A DNA stretch of 64,000 bases from Mesostigma viride (Eukaryota; Streptophyta; Mesostigmatophyceae; Mesostigmatales; Mesostigmataceae). The position numbers and the translations under genes are program-made. Of this stretch, positions 34,584-55,146 are shown in pieces. The DNA is taken from contig RPFO01000645.1 of assembly GCA_009746045.1 (NCBI GenBank), positions 450,185 through 514,184 on the forward strand. The letters run 5' to 3'. Under the pieces are notes generated by a model. The model was not told the DNA's origin. It saw nothing but the letters and a program-made list of their open reading frames with translations, and made no database searches. The first letter of the stretch is position 1. Every line of letters begins with the position of its first letter.

Positions 34584-35180
34584 GCAAGGTTACTGACCGT
34601 CACGGGGCAATCAAGCATTCAAAGTCATCTTATGTCTCTACACAGTGGTAACCGGTACTCATCATGCAGCCGGTTTTCATCATGCCATGCCCGTTACTTG
34701 TTACCTCACTTAGTATTTTCCATAACCTTTGATCCGTGCCTCTAAGTATGTATAATGCACAGAAGCGTGCACCTCTGTTGGGAGAGTCACGGGGTACCAA
34801 CTTTTTGAGCAGGTTCATGTCATCCCTGTTGCACAGCGAGAAGGGGGCAGGGGATCCACCCCTTCTCTCTTTGTTTTGAAAGGCAGGCACTTGTCAATTA
34901 AGGATGCCACCGTTGTTGAGACAACTATTACTGGACGCATGGCGGTCCAACATCGTGTGAGGACTAAAGCTGGTGCAGTTGTCTGAGAGGAAAGGCGGGA
35001 AGATCGTGAAACAGCGCAGGGCTGCCTGTGCGTAGGAAGACCTGCATGGAGGGAGAAGAAAAAGTGATCAGATATTTAATGTCTGAAGTAAACTTTTCTT
35101 TACCTTGACCACAACGTCTAATGGGTGAATCAATATCGAATCGATCCGCATACACTACATGTCAGCTGACCTTTGGCGAT
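34584..35180. other. Spacer downstream of RNF170-like gene
   Basis: No gene is recognised. It should hold the RNF170 3' UTR. Small ORFs on the minus strand show no family features. Confidence 0.4.
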
Positions 35181-35400
35181 CTTATTTAATCTTGCTCGCA
35201 CCAGTCATGCAGGTATAGATCGACGTACTGCCCTTGGTCTGGCCTTCCCCAGCGGCTTGGCCAGCCAGGGCGGCGCCGCATATCCTGACCTGGCGCGGCG
35301 GCTGGCCCCATGCAAGGACATATTCCCAGAAAGGTCGCGTTGGTAATTAATCAATTAATTAATTAGACTCGTGCTCCCGTTGGGGAGTCGCGGAGCACCG
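35181..35400. mobile_element. LINE fragments in opposite orientations
   Basis: 35200-35340 matches the L2 segment at 36680-36775 (CCTTGGTCTGGCC, CAGCGGCTTGGCCAGCCAGG). It is followed by a reversed L1 tail (TTAATTAGACTCGTGCTCCC) at 35350-35395. Confidence 0.65.
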
Positions 35401-35774
35401 AAGTGCTTTTAATCCCTGTGTGTGCACAACAGGAGAAAGGGCAGAGACCCCCAGTCTCCTTCATGCCAAAGGCATGCCACAGCTGCATTTGGGCACGTTA
35501 GCTAAACGGACACGCTAACGATCCGGCAATCTGTGGGTGCAATAAGACCCATGTGAGCATGGCATAACATGGAGTGTGGGCGAGTAAACGGATCATAGCC
35601 AAGACGTAGCATGGCTGTAGAACAAGGACTAAGCTAAGGCTACATGGCTGGTTGTGTACCGTGCGTTAGCGGTGCACATGACTAGGTATATGTTGGCACG
35701 GCTCTTTGGGACATCCTCACGGAGGCTCTTTAGGCCATCCTAGCTCTACATCGGGTACCACCAGCGTTTATTGC

Positions 35775-37245
35775 TGCCTCGGGGTTAATGCTCCGTGACT
35801 AGCAGAGGAGCACGAGTCTAATTAATTCATTCATTATTGCTGCCATTTGTCGACTGTATGAGGGCTCACATGTACAGGCAGTGGTACGGACTGCGGAAGG
35901 CACCACCCCACCATTCCCCGTTCACCACGGGGTGTGGCAAGGTTGTGTCCTGTCCCCATACCTGTTCATTATTGTCGTGGATCACGTCATGCGCCGGGCA
36001 CGTGCGCGCTTTACTGCTCTTAACCCATGGGTTCGAGCCAGGCTTGGACATCCTTAACGAGAAAGAGCACGGCGGGGTTAAACCTGGCTACCGCCTGGCC
36101 GACCTGATGTATGCGGATGACACCACCCTCATCGCGCACCCCGAGCACATTTAGACCTGGCTGGACTGTCTGGGCCTGCATGGAGGCGTGGGCGGTGGGG
36201 CCGGTTGGAGATTAATTAGTGTCAAAACTGAGGCGATGGTGATTGGGGCCTCCAGTACACCGCCGCTGCCGCGCCTGCTCGACGGGACGGCGGTCCCGTT
36301 CCACGATCGCTTCAAACTGTTGGGGAGCTGGCTCCCTGACACCGCCGACAATGTGGACATCCGCATCGGCCTGGCTTGGGCTAGGCTCCGTTCGCTCAAC
36401 ACCTACTGGCGCTCCAAGGGCCTAGCTGGGCGAGCACCGCAAGCGCATGCTCTTCAAGGTCCTCGTCCTCACGGTGCTCATGGATGGCGCCGAGGCGTGG
36501 ACACTCACACCCACACTGGCAGCTAAGCTAGACGGCACAGTTTACAGGATGCTCCGACAGGTCCTGAACGTAGGGAACCTTTTCCAAGCGCCCGTCATTA
36601 GAGTCTTTGTATCAGGGCATGCCTCGTATTTCGGACGGGATTAGACAGCGTAGGATAGCATTTGTAGGACACCTTGCTCGCACCAGCCAGGTCGACACCG
36701 CCCTTGGTCTGGCCGCCCCCCAGCGGCTTGGCCAGCCAGGGCGGCATATTCTGACCTGGCCTGGCCCCAAGGGCATTCCGATCCCAAAAGGGTAGGGAAA
36801 CATGTCACGAACTACACCCAGATGTTGCTGGATGACCTACTGGTCCCAGCCCAGTTTGAATACCGCATCCACTCTCTCTCCCTTCTTTGGACTGCCATGC
36901 AGAACAAGACGCGGTGGAAGAAGATTGTCAAGGCTCACACGCCCAACCCTGTGGGCAAGCCACGTCCCCCCAAGACTGAGGAGGAGGCATTTTGATGAGT
37001 AGGGTAGTTAGGATTTTTCTAGACTAAACAGGCACTAAACGCAAATGGTTTTCACCTTTGCGGCGTGCCAAATCAGAAAATCAGAAGATAGATTAGCGTT
37101 AGGATAGTCAGATTACACGGCTCTCTCCACTCCTCCATCCATCAAGGAATATGTGCTACATGGTCTCCCAACGGATCGAGGCATTTTATAATTTAATTTA
37201 ATTTTTAATTTAATTATTGCATGTGCTGTGCGGCTCCCTAAGGCA
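35775..37245 (+). mobile_element. Non-LTR retrotransposon fragment, family L2 (copy a), degenerate
   Basis: It begins beside an L1-type tail (35778-35835). The reverse transcriptase has palm remnants in shifted frames, YADD at 36110-36121 (LMYADDTTLI), then DRFKLLGSWLPDTADNVD, FKVLVLTVLMDGAEAWTLT, RIAFVGHLARTSQ and WTAMQNKTRWKKIVKAHTP. At least two frameshifts and an in-frame stop break it. The 3' UTR carries TGAGTAGGGTAGTTAGG, a GTGCTACATGGTCTCCCAACGG hairpin region and a TTTAATTTAA tail. Confidence 0.85.
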
Positions 37246-37553
37246 TGGGACTAATTTAATAGTAGTACGTATTATTGCTTTAACAATAGCTGTTAGTTGA
37301 GGGGACTTAATTTCAAGTATTCAACTGTATTGTTCAGCATGTATGTGCCTGGCAGCAAAACCAGGACACTGCTGAGCACTTCCGTCGACACAAGGCCATG
37401 GGCAAGTGAGGATTCCTGTTAGTCCCAAAGCATCTCGTGCAGCCAACAAATCTGACAAAAACAGACCACCCCTGGAGCCTAGGAAGTGATAACCCTGGTC
37501 GCTGATCGGTGTGAAGCTGACGGAAACAGGCATTGACTTGAAGACATGCCAGT
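37246..37553. other. Spacer between L2 copy and minus-strand gene
   Basis: No gene is seen. It should contain the 3' UTR of the minus-strand gene ending at 37554. Confidence 0.4.
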
Positions 37554-39231
37554 CTAGTTGTTTCCCAAAAGTTCGTCCAATCCCCTCAGCTCCAGCCACG
37601 TGGCTTCCTTGCCGTCCTTGCCAACTTGTCTCTTGACGTCATACACGTCAGCACCGCTCACCAGCTGCCCATCGATGACAACGCAACTCATCAGCACCAG
37701 TTCCCCTTTGTCTGGGTTGTACGGTGCCTCCACTCCCACCATGTCCACTAGACCATCATCGCCCAAGCCACCACGGGCATCCGCTACGTCGTCAGGCTCC
37801 ACCATGCCATCCACAGGCTCCGTGGCACCTAGCTTGCTCGCCCCGGGCGCCGCCGGCTCCCTGGCAGGGACGGGGGCTTGCCCATCACCGCCGGCCGATG
37901 GTAAAGGCTTGAGCAGGCCCAGCAGCCGTGGCAGGTCGACGCGGGAGCCGTTGAGGATGTCCTGCAGCTCCTCGATGGTGAGGTACTCCCCTTGTGATTG
38001 GCCCTGGTCAAGGCCAATGAGAGGGTGCAGTGGAACCGCCAGTTAGTAAATACTTGAGTGCCATGCACGAAGGCATATCACGGAGTACTGTACCTGACTC
38101 ATTATAACGAAAACGTAAAAAAAAGCGTCTGTATCATGTTGGGGAACGGAAGAGTGCCCAAGGACTTGTGCACAACGCATGTGTCAGGTTTGTGGCTTAA
38201 GGCGAGTGGTTGGAGTGGTTTCATTTGATACCGGTTCGGGAGGCAGGACCTGAGCAGTTGCATGGGCAAGGCTCCCTTCCCTACTGGTCGGCCCACTCCT
38301 CACTTGTCTAACTAGGCAGGCTCGGAGGCAGGATCAGCGCCACCGCAACCAGCAAGGCAGTCACAGCGGAGAGATTGTGTGAAGGATCGGTCTGAAGGAT
38401 GGCAGTTGGTGGTGCAGGTGTCATGCTATCTATGTGATACTGTAGTACGTTTCAATACAAAATTACTATACATTATTTACCTGCACGATAGTGCCTTCCG
38501 GGATCTCTTTTCTCTGAATGGCCCAGGCTGGGATGTAGAATATGGACCAGGAGAGGCACTGCGCGAAAGCAAGAGAGGGTGCAAACAAAAAGAGAACGAA
38601 TCCGAGCATGCAACGCAGCACGCTATCAGGCAATATGGTTACATAAAACCCGGCCAACCTAGCAACGACAAAGGCCAAGCGTGCACGTCTAGAACTAGTG
38701 CCGGACGTCAGAATGCAGGGTTCGAACGCAAACCTCTGTATTCGCCGCCATGTTACTCGTGTCTTCGGTTAGCCCACCGAAACCCTTTCCGATGGTAGTT
38801 GTCTCCAGTGTCTCCTTCATAAAGACAAAACCCCTGCCCTCCCTGGACAGGCCCTCGGACGCCGTCCCGACAATCTTAGCCACCCGGTCTGGGTCTTGGC
38901 AAGTGGAATCCATGGCGTCTTCCCACCTCATCATTAACGACTGGAACCCGCGGCGGCGCTGATCCCGCTTCGACGCTTTTGGCTTGCTCTTGCCTTTTCC
39001 ACCCTTTCCTTTCGCTGCCGCTACAACCGTGAGACTGCCGCACTTTTTCGCTCTCCCCGGCAAACAGGCGGGCAATTCAGGGCCGCTGCTTTTTAAGCGG
39101 ATACCATCAGTCCATGAGCTCAAACTGGTGAGCCACGGAGTGGACACGGCGGCAAAATGTGGATGTGTACCCGCCGGGCTTAGGTACCTTTGCAGTAATG
39201 CCATTATATGGCGAACACCCAGCAACTGCAA
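37554..39231 (-). CDS. Unrecognised, probably plastid-targeted protein
   Basis: Three exons join in phase 0: 39231-38734, 38558-38481 and 38003-37554, giving 341 aa. The N-terminus (about 75 residues) is rich in Ser, Arg, Ala and Leu with few acids, like a plastid transit peptide. A basic KGKGGKGKSKPKASKRDQRRR stretch follows at about 75-95, then FQSLMMRWEDAMD and GRGFVFMKETLETTTIGKG. Exon 2 gives SIFYIPAWAIQRKEIPEGTI. Exon 3 contains EYLTIEELQDILNGS, a low-complexity Pro/Ala/Gly stretch, and a C-terminal block with GELVLMSCVVIDGQLVSGADVYDVKRQVGKDGK. I do not recognise the family. It is divergently paired with the phosphatidylinositol synthase gene 641 bp away. Confidence 0.7.
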
Positions 39232-39872
39232 TCGATCCTAAATCGATCCCCAGCAGAAAGACACAACAGGACGATGTCAGTTATTTCTAGAGGCAGCGGA
39301 AGTAATTTTTTTCCTCCCCGACATTTATATAGGGAATGAACGTGCGAGGTGTTTCGTCGTTGTGCCCGTTGCCCCCTCCACAAATCTACTTAAGTAAAAT
39401 CTTACGGGTAGTGGCCGACGTTCCACTGGCTTGTGTGCCATCCCTGATGCTGCCGCCTGCCGGACACGGGTCTACCGTGCGCGCACAATGTCCGTTCTTA
39501 CTGCTGCCATCTGCAACAAGCATGCAACAGCAGGCAGCACAGCAGTCTACAGCAGTGGCTGCAGGACTGTCAGCCACAGCAAGCAGCTTGCACCGTGCAC
39601 GAAGCACGCAGCAGCTCACGCAGCGGCGGCAACACAAACCGGGTGCGCGCGCCAGTACATAGGTACATACTTATGACCGGGGAGCAGGCCATTTACCGGT
39701 ATTCACGAATCACGCGGCACTCGGCAGGCCACCGAAGTGCAAAACAATCGAATATCCATTATCCGCGATAAACTGCATACCAAATTCGAAACTAACATTA
39801 TAAGCAGTACCCAGTCACCTGGGAAAGGGCAAACGCAGGTTCTTGACACTTCGCTGAGCTTGTCATCCGACA
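39232..39872. promoter_or_regulatory. Divergent promoter region of the 341-aa protein and PIS genes
   Basis: 641 bp lie between two start codons pointing outward. It contains CAG/CTGC-rich sequence at 39500-39620. No defined promoter element was identified. Confidence 0.5.
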
Positions 39873-49078
<9,206 letters not shown>

Positions 49079-49544
49079 GCGCACGCAGTTTCGTGGCGGG
49101 AAACGTGTTCATCGGCCAGTTGCAAGAAGCCGTGGTCTTTGTGCAATTCCGTGGCATCTACCCATGGTTAGAACATGTTTGCTCCAAGCCGCAGCCGCTG
49201 CCACTGACTGTATGTGGGTGCTTGCATTACGCATCCCAGAGAGTAACAACTGTTGGTAGTGCAGTACATGGTAATACGAGCAGTGACGTCTTTGTTGTAT
49301 GTATCCCTTTTCTTCCCCAGCGAAGCAGGAATGTTGCTACAGTCCGTGTACTCCCAAGTACTTGCCTGCAGAGATCGTGCCCTTGTGTCACTGCATATAT
49401 CACGTGTACCAGGTTGAAGGCTGCTTTTTCACGAGAGTGTAATCACATCCAGGAGTAGTTGTCTCATGTGCCTGATTATGAGGACATTTTCAATATATCC
49501 AGGCTTGCATGATTTTCATTGATCCGGATCAAGATTCCAGATAT
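49079..49544. other. Region downstream of the PIS stop
   Basis: Presumed PIS 3' UTR and spacer. No further gene was recognised; a 138-aa open frame across it overlaps the PIS stop in another frame. Confidence 0.45.
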
Positions 49545-49709
49545 GGCATTAAATTATAACATGAATCAGTTGGGCGGTCATGTAGCATGTATTCCATTGC
49601 TGATGGGTGGGCGTGAGCGAAGCCGCGAAACCTATAACTAAGCTAACTCAAAGCTAATAATCTAAGCTACAAAATCCCCAGCTACTCTACTCACCAAAGC
49701 GCCCCTTGT

Positions 49710-49742
<33 letters not shown>

Positions 49743-49840
49743 CGGGCTTGCCCACAGGGGCTGACATGTGGGCCTGGACAATGGTCTGCCACCGCTTCTT
49801 GTCCTGCATAGCAGTCCAATCAAGAAAGAGGGAGGAACGG
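49545..49840 (-). mobile_element. L2 LINE 3' end fragment (copy c), reversed, with long G run
   Basis: The minus strand reads through GLLCRTRSGG/TIVQAH-type coding remnants, the L2 trailer and a TTATAATTTAA end. A run of about 30 G (49711-49742) sits where other copies have a short CCCCCC between CCTGTGGGCAAGCC and the end of the ORF. Confidence 0.7.
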
Positions 49841-49894
49841 TGTTCAAACTGGGCTTGCCGGGACCACTAACCGATCTGTATTGTTCATGGCAGG

Positions 49895-50940
49895 TCTGAC
49901 AAGATGATGGACAAGGCCAAGTGGGCCCAGGTCATAGAGGACAACGAACCCCCCCCCCCCTTGGGGAAGTGCCCGCGGTTGCAGACACGCGGGAAGCACG
50001 CCAGACAGGTCCCATAGGGTAGCGAGCTTAGACTGGAGTTGGCTTGATGTTGTAGATAGATTATAATTGTGAGTCCCCATCCATCCATCCATCCATCCAT
50101 CCACCCACCCACCCACCCACCCACCCACCCACCCACCACCCACCCACCCACCCACCCACCCACCCACCCACCCACCCACCCACCCACCCACCCACCCACC
50201 CACCCACCCACCCACCCACCCACCCACCCACCACCCACCCACCCACCCACCCACCCACCCACCCACCCACCCACCCACCACCCATCCATCCATCCATCCA
50301 TCCACCATCCACCCATCCACCCATCCACCCATCCACCCATCCACCCATCCACCCATCCACCCATCCACCCATCCACCCATCCACCCATCCACCCATCCAC
50401 CCATCCACCCATCCACCCATCCACCCATCCACCCATCCACCCATCCACCCATCCACCCATCCACCCATCCACCCATCCACCCATCCACCCATCCACCCAT
50501 CCACCCATCCACCCATCCACCCATCCACCCATCCACCCATCCACCCATCCATCCATCCATCCATCCATCCATCCATCCATCCATCCATCCATCCATCCAT
50601 CCATCCATCCATCCATCCATCCATCCATCCATCCATCCATCCATCCATCCATCCATCCATCCATCCATCCATCCATCCATCCATCCATCCATCCATCCAT
50701 CCATCCATCCATCCATCCATCCATCCATCCATCCATCCATCCATCCATCCATCCATCCATCCATCCATCCATCCATCCATCCATCCATCCATCCATCCAT
50801 CCATCCATCCATCCATCCATCCATCCATCCATCCATCCATCCATCCATCCATCCATCCATCCATCCATCCATCCATCCATCCATCCATCCATCGGGGTTA
50901 ATGCTCCGTGACTCGCCAACGGGAGCACGAGTCTAATTAA
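49895..50940 (+). mobile_element. L1 LINE 3' end fragment (copy d) with expanded CATC tail
   Basis: [15 protein letters not shown] coding remnants (49905 on) are followed by the L1 trailer, an 820-bp CATC-derived array, and then the family's GGGGTTAATGCTCCGTGACTC, hairpin and TCTAATTAA end at 50893-50940. It stands back to back with the reversed L2 fragment. Confidence 0.85.
50078..50892 (+). repeat. Nested (CATC)/(CACC)/(CATCCACC) microsatellite, 815 bp
   Basis: Blocks in order: (CATC)5; (CACC)n with three-base interruptions to about 50282; (CATC)4; (CATCCACC)n from about 50306 to 50545; pure (CATC)n, about 87 units, to 50892. The long repetitive open frames on both strands are artefacts. 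Confidence 0.97.
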
Positions 50941-51130
50941 ATGGCAGGTCTACCCGCCCACGGCGGGGCTTGCCCTTGGGGCCAGGCCATGCAGGTCAGG
51001 ATATGCCGCCTTCCCTGGCTGGCCAAGCCGCTGGGGGCCGGCCATGCAGACCAAGGGTGCTGTCTACCTGACTGGCTCGAGCATGCAAGATGCCCTACAA
51101 ACGCTATCCTACCCTGCCTAATCTCATCCA
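50941..51130 (-). mobile_element. L2 LINE internal fragment, reversed
   Basis: The reverse complement matches 36650-36775: a GIRQRRIAFVGHLA-type coding remnant, GTCTGGCC...CAGCGGCTTGGCCAGCCAGG and ATCCTGACCTG. Confidence 0.7.
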
Positions 51131-51597
51131 AAATATACGGGGTATACACTATACGCGTACAGAGACTCTAGCAACCTATGCGTGGAAAGCCCTACATTCA
51201 GAACCTGTCGGAGCATCCTGTATGCTGTGCCGTTCAGCCGGCCGGGTGACGAGCTTGTCCGTGATATGGCATGCGTCAGGAGTAATATTCATTTGTAGAT
51301 CCAGGTGCTGGTAACATAATCATTCTTTTTGGACAGAATAGTTTTATGTTATTATAAATCCATTTTCACACAATAGATTTATTCAGCCATTTGTGAGAAA
51401 ATGGCAAAACTGATCATGTTGTCATATGCGCGACTTGTAGCATGCACATAGAATCGATCTGGGAAAAGATTAACCATAGGTCCATGGATCTCCAAACCGG
51501 AATTCCAAGGCACCTGAAATAGCAGCCAGCACGACTTTCTGCACGGACACATATCCCGAGAGCCAGTCTGGCCCCAAGGTGCTGCTGGCCCCAGCAT
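51131..51597. other. Spacer next to the RimP-like gene 3' end
   Basis: No gene is recognised. It likely carries the 3' UTR of the minus-strand gene ending at 51598. Confidence 0.4.
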
Positions 51598-52704
51598 CTA
51601 GAAATCCACATGTATGAACACACCCTTGATGTCCGACACCTTGACCTCGATCACGGACTCGCGCTGCTTCTTGTTCAGGCCCTGCCCTTTCTTCGTCTTC
51701 TGCGCGCGGTTGGCACGCACGTTGGCCAAGCGCCAGCGCGCCACCTGCGCGATCTCGTCATACTCCACCAGGTTCAGGATCTGGTCCTGCAACTCCCCCT
51801 CCGCGTCACCTCCAGCGGCAGCAGTGCCAGCTTGAGGCTCATAGACCACCCTCAGGGGGAGCGATGCAAACCGCCTCAGCTCGTCAGGGACAATCACCCT
51901 CCGCTCCGCGCCGGGGGAGGACACCTGGACTTCTACCGAGTCGGGTATGTTCGTTTTGGTGCCCATCTCGTCCAGGGCCTCCCTGTACCGTCGGGCAACC
52001 GTCGTGATCTCGTCCAGGTCTGGAGAACCATACTTGTTGGACAGCTTGTCAAGACTGAATTTAATGAGCTGGGGCCTCGCCAGCGCGCGGAACGTGAAGA
52101 TCTTTAGGTCTCCTCCGCCGACTTTGGAAACCACGTCATTGGCCAGGGCCAACGCCTCGGCCTCCCACGTGGCAACCTCGCGCCACGTGGCCCCGTCCGC
52201 TCCTTGAACATCGTCGTCCAAATTTAAGTCGTCCAGATACTCCAGATCGTCATCGTCCTCCTCATCTTCCCAGAGTTCCTCCAGGTCATCCTCCTCGTCC
52301 TCTTCATCCTGGTCATCCTCCGTATTAGGCCCAGGTTTCGACGTGCTTCCAAACGCGCGTACCCGCCAGTGCTCGCCCTTTGAGAGGCTTGATGACAACC
52401 GATTGCTATTTAAAGGTTCCCAGCACGCACCTAACCTCACTCGGAAACGGGGCAACCAGGACCTCGATTCGGTAGACGATCGGGCGGCAGAAAGCAAGGA
52501 TTCGGAAGGGCGCGGAGGCGGCGAGCCTGCAAGACCTGGTGACAACGGCAAAGCGCATAACCCCAAAACTGGAATTCCTGCTGCTGCTTGTTTGACGATC
52601 GTGCTGCGGGCGCAAAGCTGCCGGCGGAAGCAGGGCAAAGGTCGTGTCCCTATGGCACTTGCATGCCTGATCATCATGTCTGGTACTTTGACCAGTGCAA
52701 CCAC
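51598..52704 (-). CDS. Plastid-targeted RimP-like ribosome maturation factor
   Basis: One exon, 368 codons. The first ~110 residues are Ser/Arg/Pro/Leu-rich and fit an organelle transit peptide; M10 or M11 would also work as starts. A very acidic stretch (EDDQDEEDEEDDLEEL) lies at about 125-165. The conserved part starts near 205: DLDEITTVARRYREALDE, then SVEVQVSSPGAERRVIVPDE, which matches the RimP V-S-S-P-G-x-(D/E)-R signature, and a C-terminal SH3-like part ending VKVSDIKGVFIHVDF. RimP helps mature the 30S subunit in bacteria, and plants have plastid homologues of this family (UPF0090). The bacterial protein is about 150 aa, so the first ~200 residues are extra. A 30S role in the plastid is inferred. 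Confidence 0.85.
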   Translation of the reverse strand: MVALVKVPDMMIRHASAIGTRPLPCFRRQLCARSTIVKQAAAGIPVLGLCALPLSPGLAGSPPPRPSESLLSAARSSTESRSWLPRFRVRLGACWEPLNSNRLSSSLSKGEHWRVRAFGSTSKPGPNTEDDQDEEDEEDDLEELWEDEEDDDDLEYLDDLNLDDDVQGADGATWREVATWEAEALALANDVVSKVGGGDLKIFTFRALARPQLIKFSLDKLSNKYGSPDLDEITTVARRYREALDEMGTKTNIPDSVEVQVSSPGAERRVIVPDELRRFASLPLRVVYEPQAGTAAAGGDAEGELQDQILNLVEYDEIAQVARWRLANVRANRAQKTKKGQGLNKKQRESVIEVKVSDIKGVFIHVDF

Positions 52705-52780
52705 CTTTTTCAGTTTGAAGCGTCCTTGTTTGAGACTTTATTGAACCCCTCCGCACGAAGCAGACTACCCAGGGAAGTAT

Positions 52781-54060
52781 AAAACGATTATCGCAAAGGG
52801 ACTGGTGTAAACGCACAGCTATGATCAGAGAAGTGCTTTGACGAGAAGGTTGCACGGAGGTATCACTGGCTTTTCCTCAGGCAATGGCTGTTTCTGCAAT
52901 CCGCAACTGGTAAGGCACGTGATCGCGGCATCGCGCAGGGCGTAAGTGGGTGTATCCGGCAGTATTATCGGTATGATTAGGACCTATCACCTATCGGCTA
53001 CAGTATCAACTAGACAACTACCTATCTACCGCTTAACTACTAAGAGCTTCGATAGATTCTCTGCTGCCCATGTGCGGCGTGGGACACAACAACAACAACA
53101 ACAACAACAACTAAGAGCTTCGGTTAGTTGGTTACAGTTGTCAGTTTCCAGCAGTTTACCGCCTACAACTGTACAGTACCGGTTAGGCGGTTACCCGCTT
53201 CTTTACCAGTTATCTCATGCGTAGGGTCCCTACAGGACGAGATCGTTTGCTGTAAGGCACTACACTGTACTGTACTGTAATAACTGTCCTGCTATGTACC
53301 GTAGTGGCTGAAATCACATTGCGAATAAATAATTTTTCGAGGGTTTTTCTGCATGGTTTTGACACTTTGCGGGGAAAGTTCAGCCCGGGTTAGGTAAACT
53401 TCGAGCCCGGGAGCTTGTTTAAAACGATTATCGCAAAGGGACTGGTGTAAACGCACAGCTATGATCAGAGAAGTGCTTTGACGAGAAGGTTGCACGGAGG
53501 TATCACTGGCTTTTCCTCAGGCAATGGCTGTTTCTGCAATCCGCAACTGGTAAGGCACGTGATCGCGGCATCGCGCAGGGCGTAAGTGGGTGTATCCGGC
53601 AGTATTATCGGTATGATTAGGACCTATCACCTATCGGCTACAGTATCAACTAGACAACTACCTATCTACCGCTTAACTACTAAGAGCTTCGATAGATTCT
53701 CTGCTGCCCATGTGCGGCGTGGGACACAACAACAACAACAACAACAACAACTAAGAGCTTCGGTTAGTTGGTTACAGTTGTCAGTTTCCAGCAGTTTACC
53801 GCCTACAACTGTACAGTACCGGTTAGGCGGTTACCCGCTTCTTTACCAGTTATCTCATGCGTAGGGTCCCTACAGGACGAGATCGTTTGCTGTAAGGCAC
53901 TACACTGTACTGTACTGTAATAACTGTCCTGCTATGTACCGTAGTGGCTGAAATCACATTGCGAATAAATAATTTTTCGAGGGTTTTTCTGCATGGTTTT
54001 GACACTTTGCGGGGAAAGTTCAGCCCGGGTTAGGTAAACTTCGAGCCCGGGAGCTTGTTT
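52781..54060. repeat. Two tandem 640-bp repeats, apparently identical
   Basis: Units are 52781-53420 and 53421-54060. Every stretch I compared is identical, including a (CAA)n run and a 92-codon open frame at the same offset. Units begin AAAACGATTATCGC and end GGGAGCTTGTTT. A deleted, inverted relative is at 57287-57380. Confidence 0.93.
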
Positions 54061-54189
54061 ATCCGGCGGAGCCCATTTTCGGAAGAACCAAAGGTTCGAA
54101 GAAAGGGCGAAGCCAATTTACACCGTCCGCATTGGAAGTTCTAACTAAATAATTAGCTTCTGGAAAATGTTCTGGCTGAAAACCATAAA

Positions 54190-54835
54190 AAAAACAAAAG
54201 AAAATTAATTAATTAACTCCGGGGGCTGAGGACTGGACTCAACAAACAAACAAACAAAATTAATTAATTAACTCATGTGGGCACGGGGTCGTCGCCCTGT
54301 GAGAAAACAAACAAACACTTTATATTATATAAAAGTACATAAAACCTTCGAAAATACCTTGGACAGGCGGGGAACATGAAATATCGTGAAAATCGAAAAA
54401 AAACCGCGAGACTCAGGCCGAGCGCGGGGTGAGGCGCGAACCAAGTGAACCGCTTTTGCATCCAGCAATCCACGCTCTACTGCCTCGGCAGGGCACGTCG
54501 GTCGGTACTCTGTAGAGGCTGAGGCCTGAGCGTGTCTACAGATGTACATGTAAGATGTACTACTCATGTGCGATACTTATGGGCCTTGAGCAATTAAATA
54601 GGGTATCACTGACCTGAGACCTCCACTGACTAGTGACTATAGCCTGTGGCCGCCGAAAGGGGGGCCGCCGGGCCGGGTTGGGGACGGCGTGTACCATATC
54701 TACCAAACAAACAAAAGAAATTTAATTAAATAAGTACCCACGTGCCTTGAACGGCTGCAGGACAAACAAACAAACAAAAGGTTTTAATTAAATAATAAAA
54801 ACCCGGGACTCTAACTGGCTCCCCAACAAACAATC
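54190..54835 (+). repeat. Recurring CAAACAAAC plus TTAATTAA cassettes
   Basis: At about 54185, 54240, 54303, 54705 and 54765 an (AAAC)n run appears; at four of these it is followed within about 15 bp by TTAATTAA or TTAATTAAATAA. The sequences between the cassettes are unrelated. Confidence 0.7.
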
Positions 54836-55081
54836 CAGGGTTATTCGTAATGCAAATACGGCAAAAATTGACCCATAATAACAAACTTCCAATGCGGACG
54901 GTGTAGTTGGAGAGGTGCGTGAGAAGGGGGATGCACGATTAGCGTTACCATTGGAGGAAACTTAGCCGACGGTGGATCTGATTTTAAAGTTTTTGCATCT
55001 GCGGCTGTAGTGGTACGGTCAGTTGAAAAGGGTCTAGTTTTTTGGGAAACTTCAACCGGCGAGTAGACCATCAACCGAATT

Positions 55082-55146
55082 TCTGCAAACGGCTAGTTGT
55101 ATTTTCTGCAAACGGCTAGTTGTATTTTCTGCAAACGGCTAGCATG
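55082..55146 (+). repeat. 24-bp tandem repeat, 3 copies
   Basis: TTTCTGCAAACGGCTAGTTG is repeated three times; the last copy diverges into GCATGCGCC. Confidence 0.9.

Noticed and set aside
49844-50928. Long MDGW/HPST repeat proteins
   Set aside because: They are translations of the CATC/CACC microsatellite within a LINE tail.
52946-53224. 92-aa protein, duplicated at 53586-53864
   Set aside because: It is an open frame inside the 640-bp repeat containing (CAA)n, with no family features.
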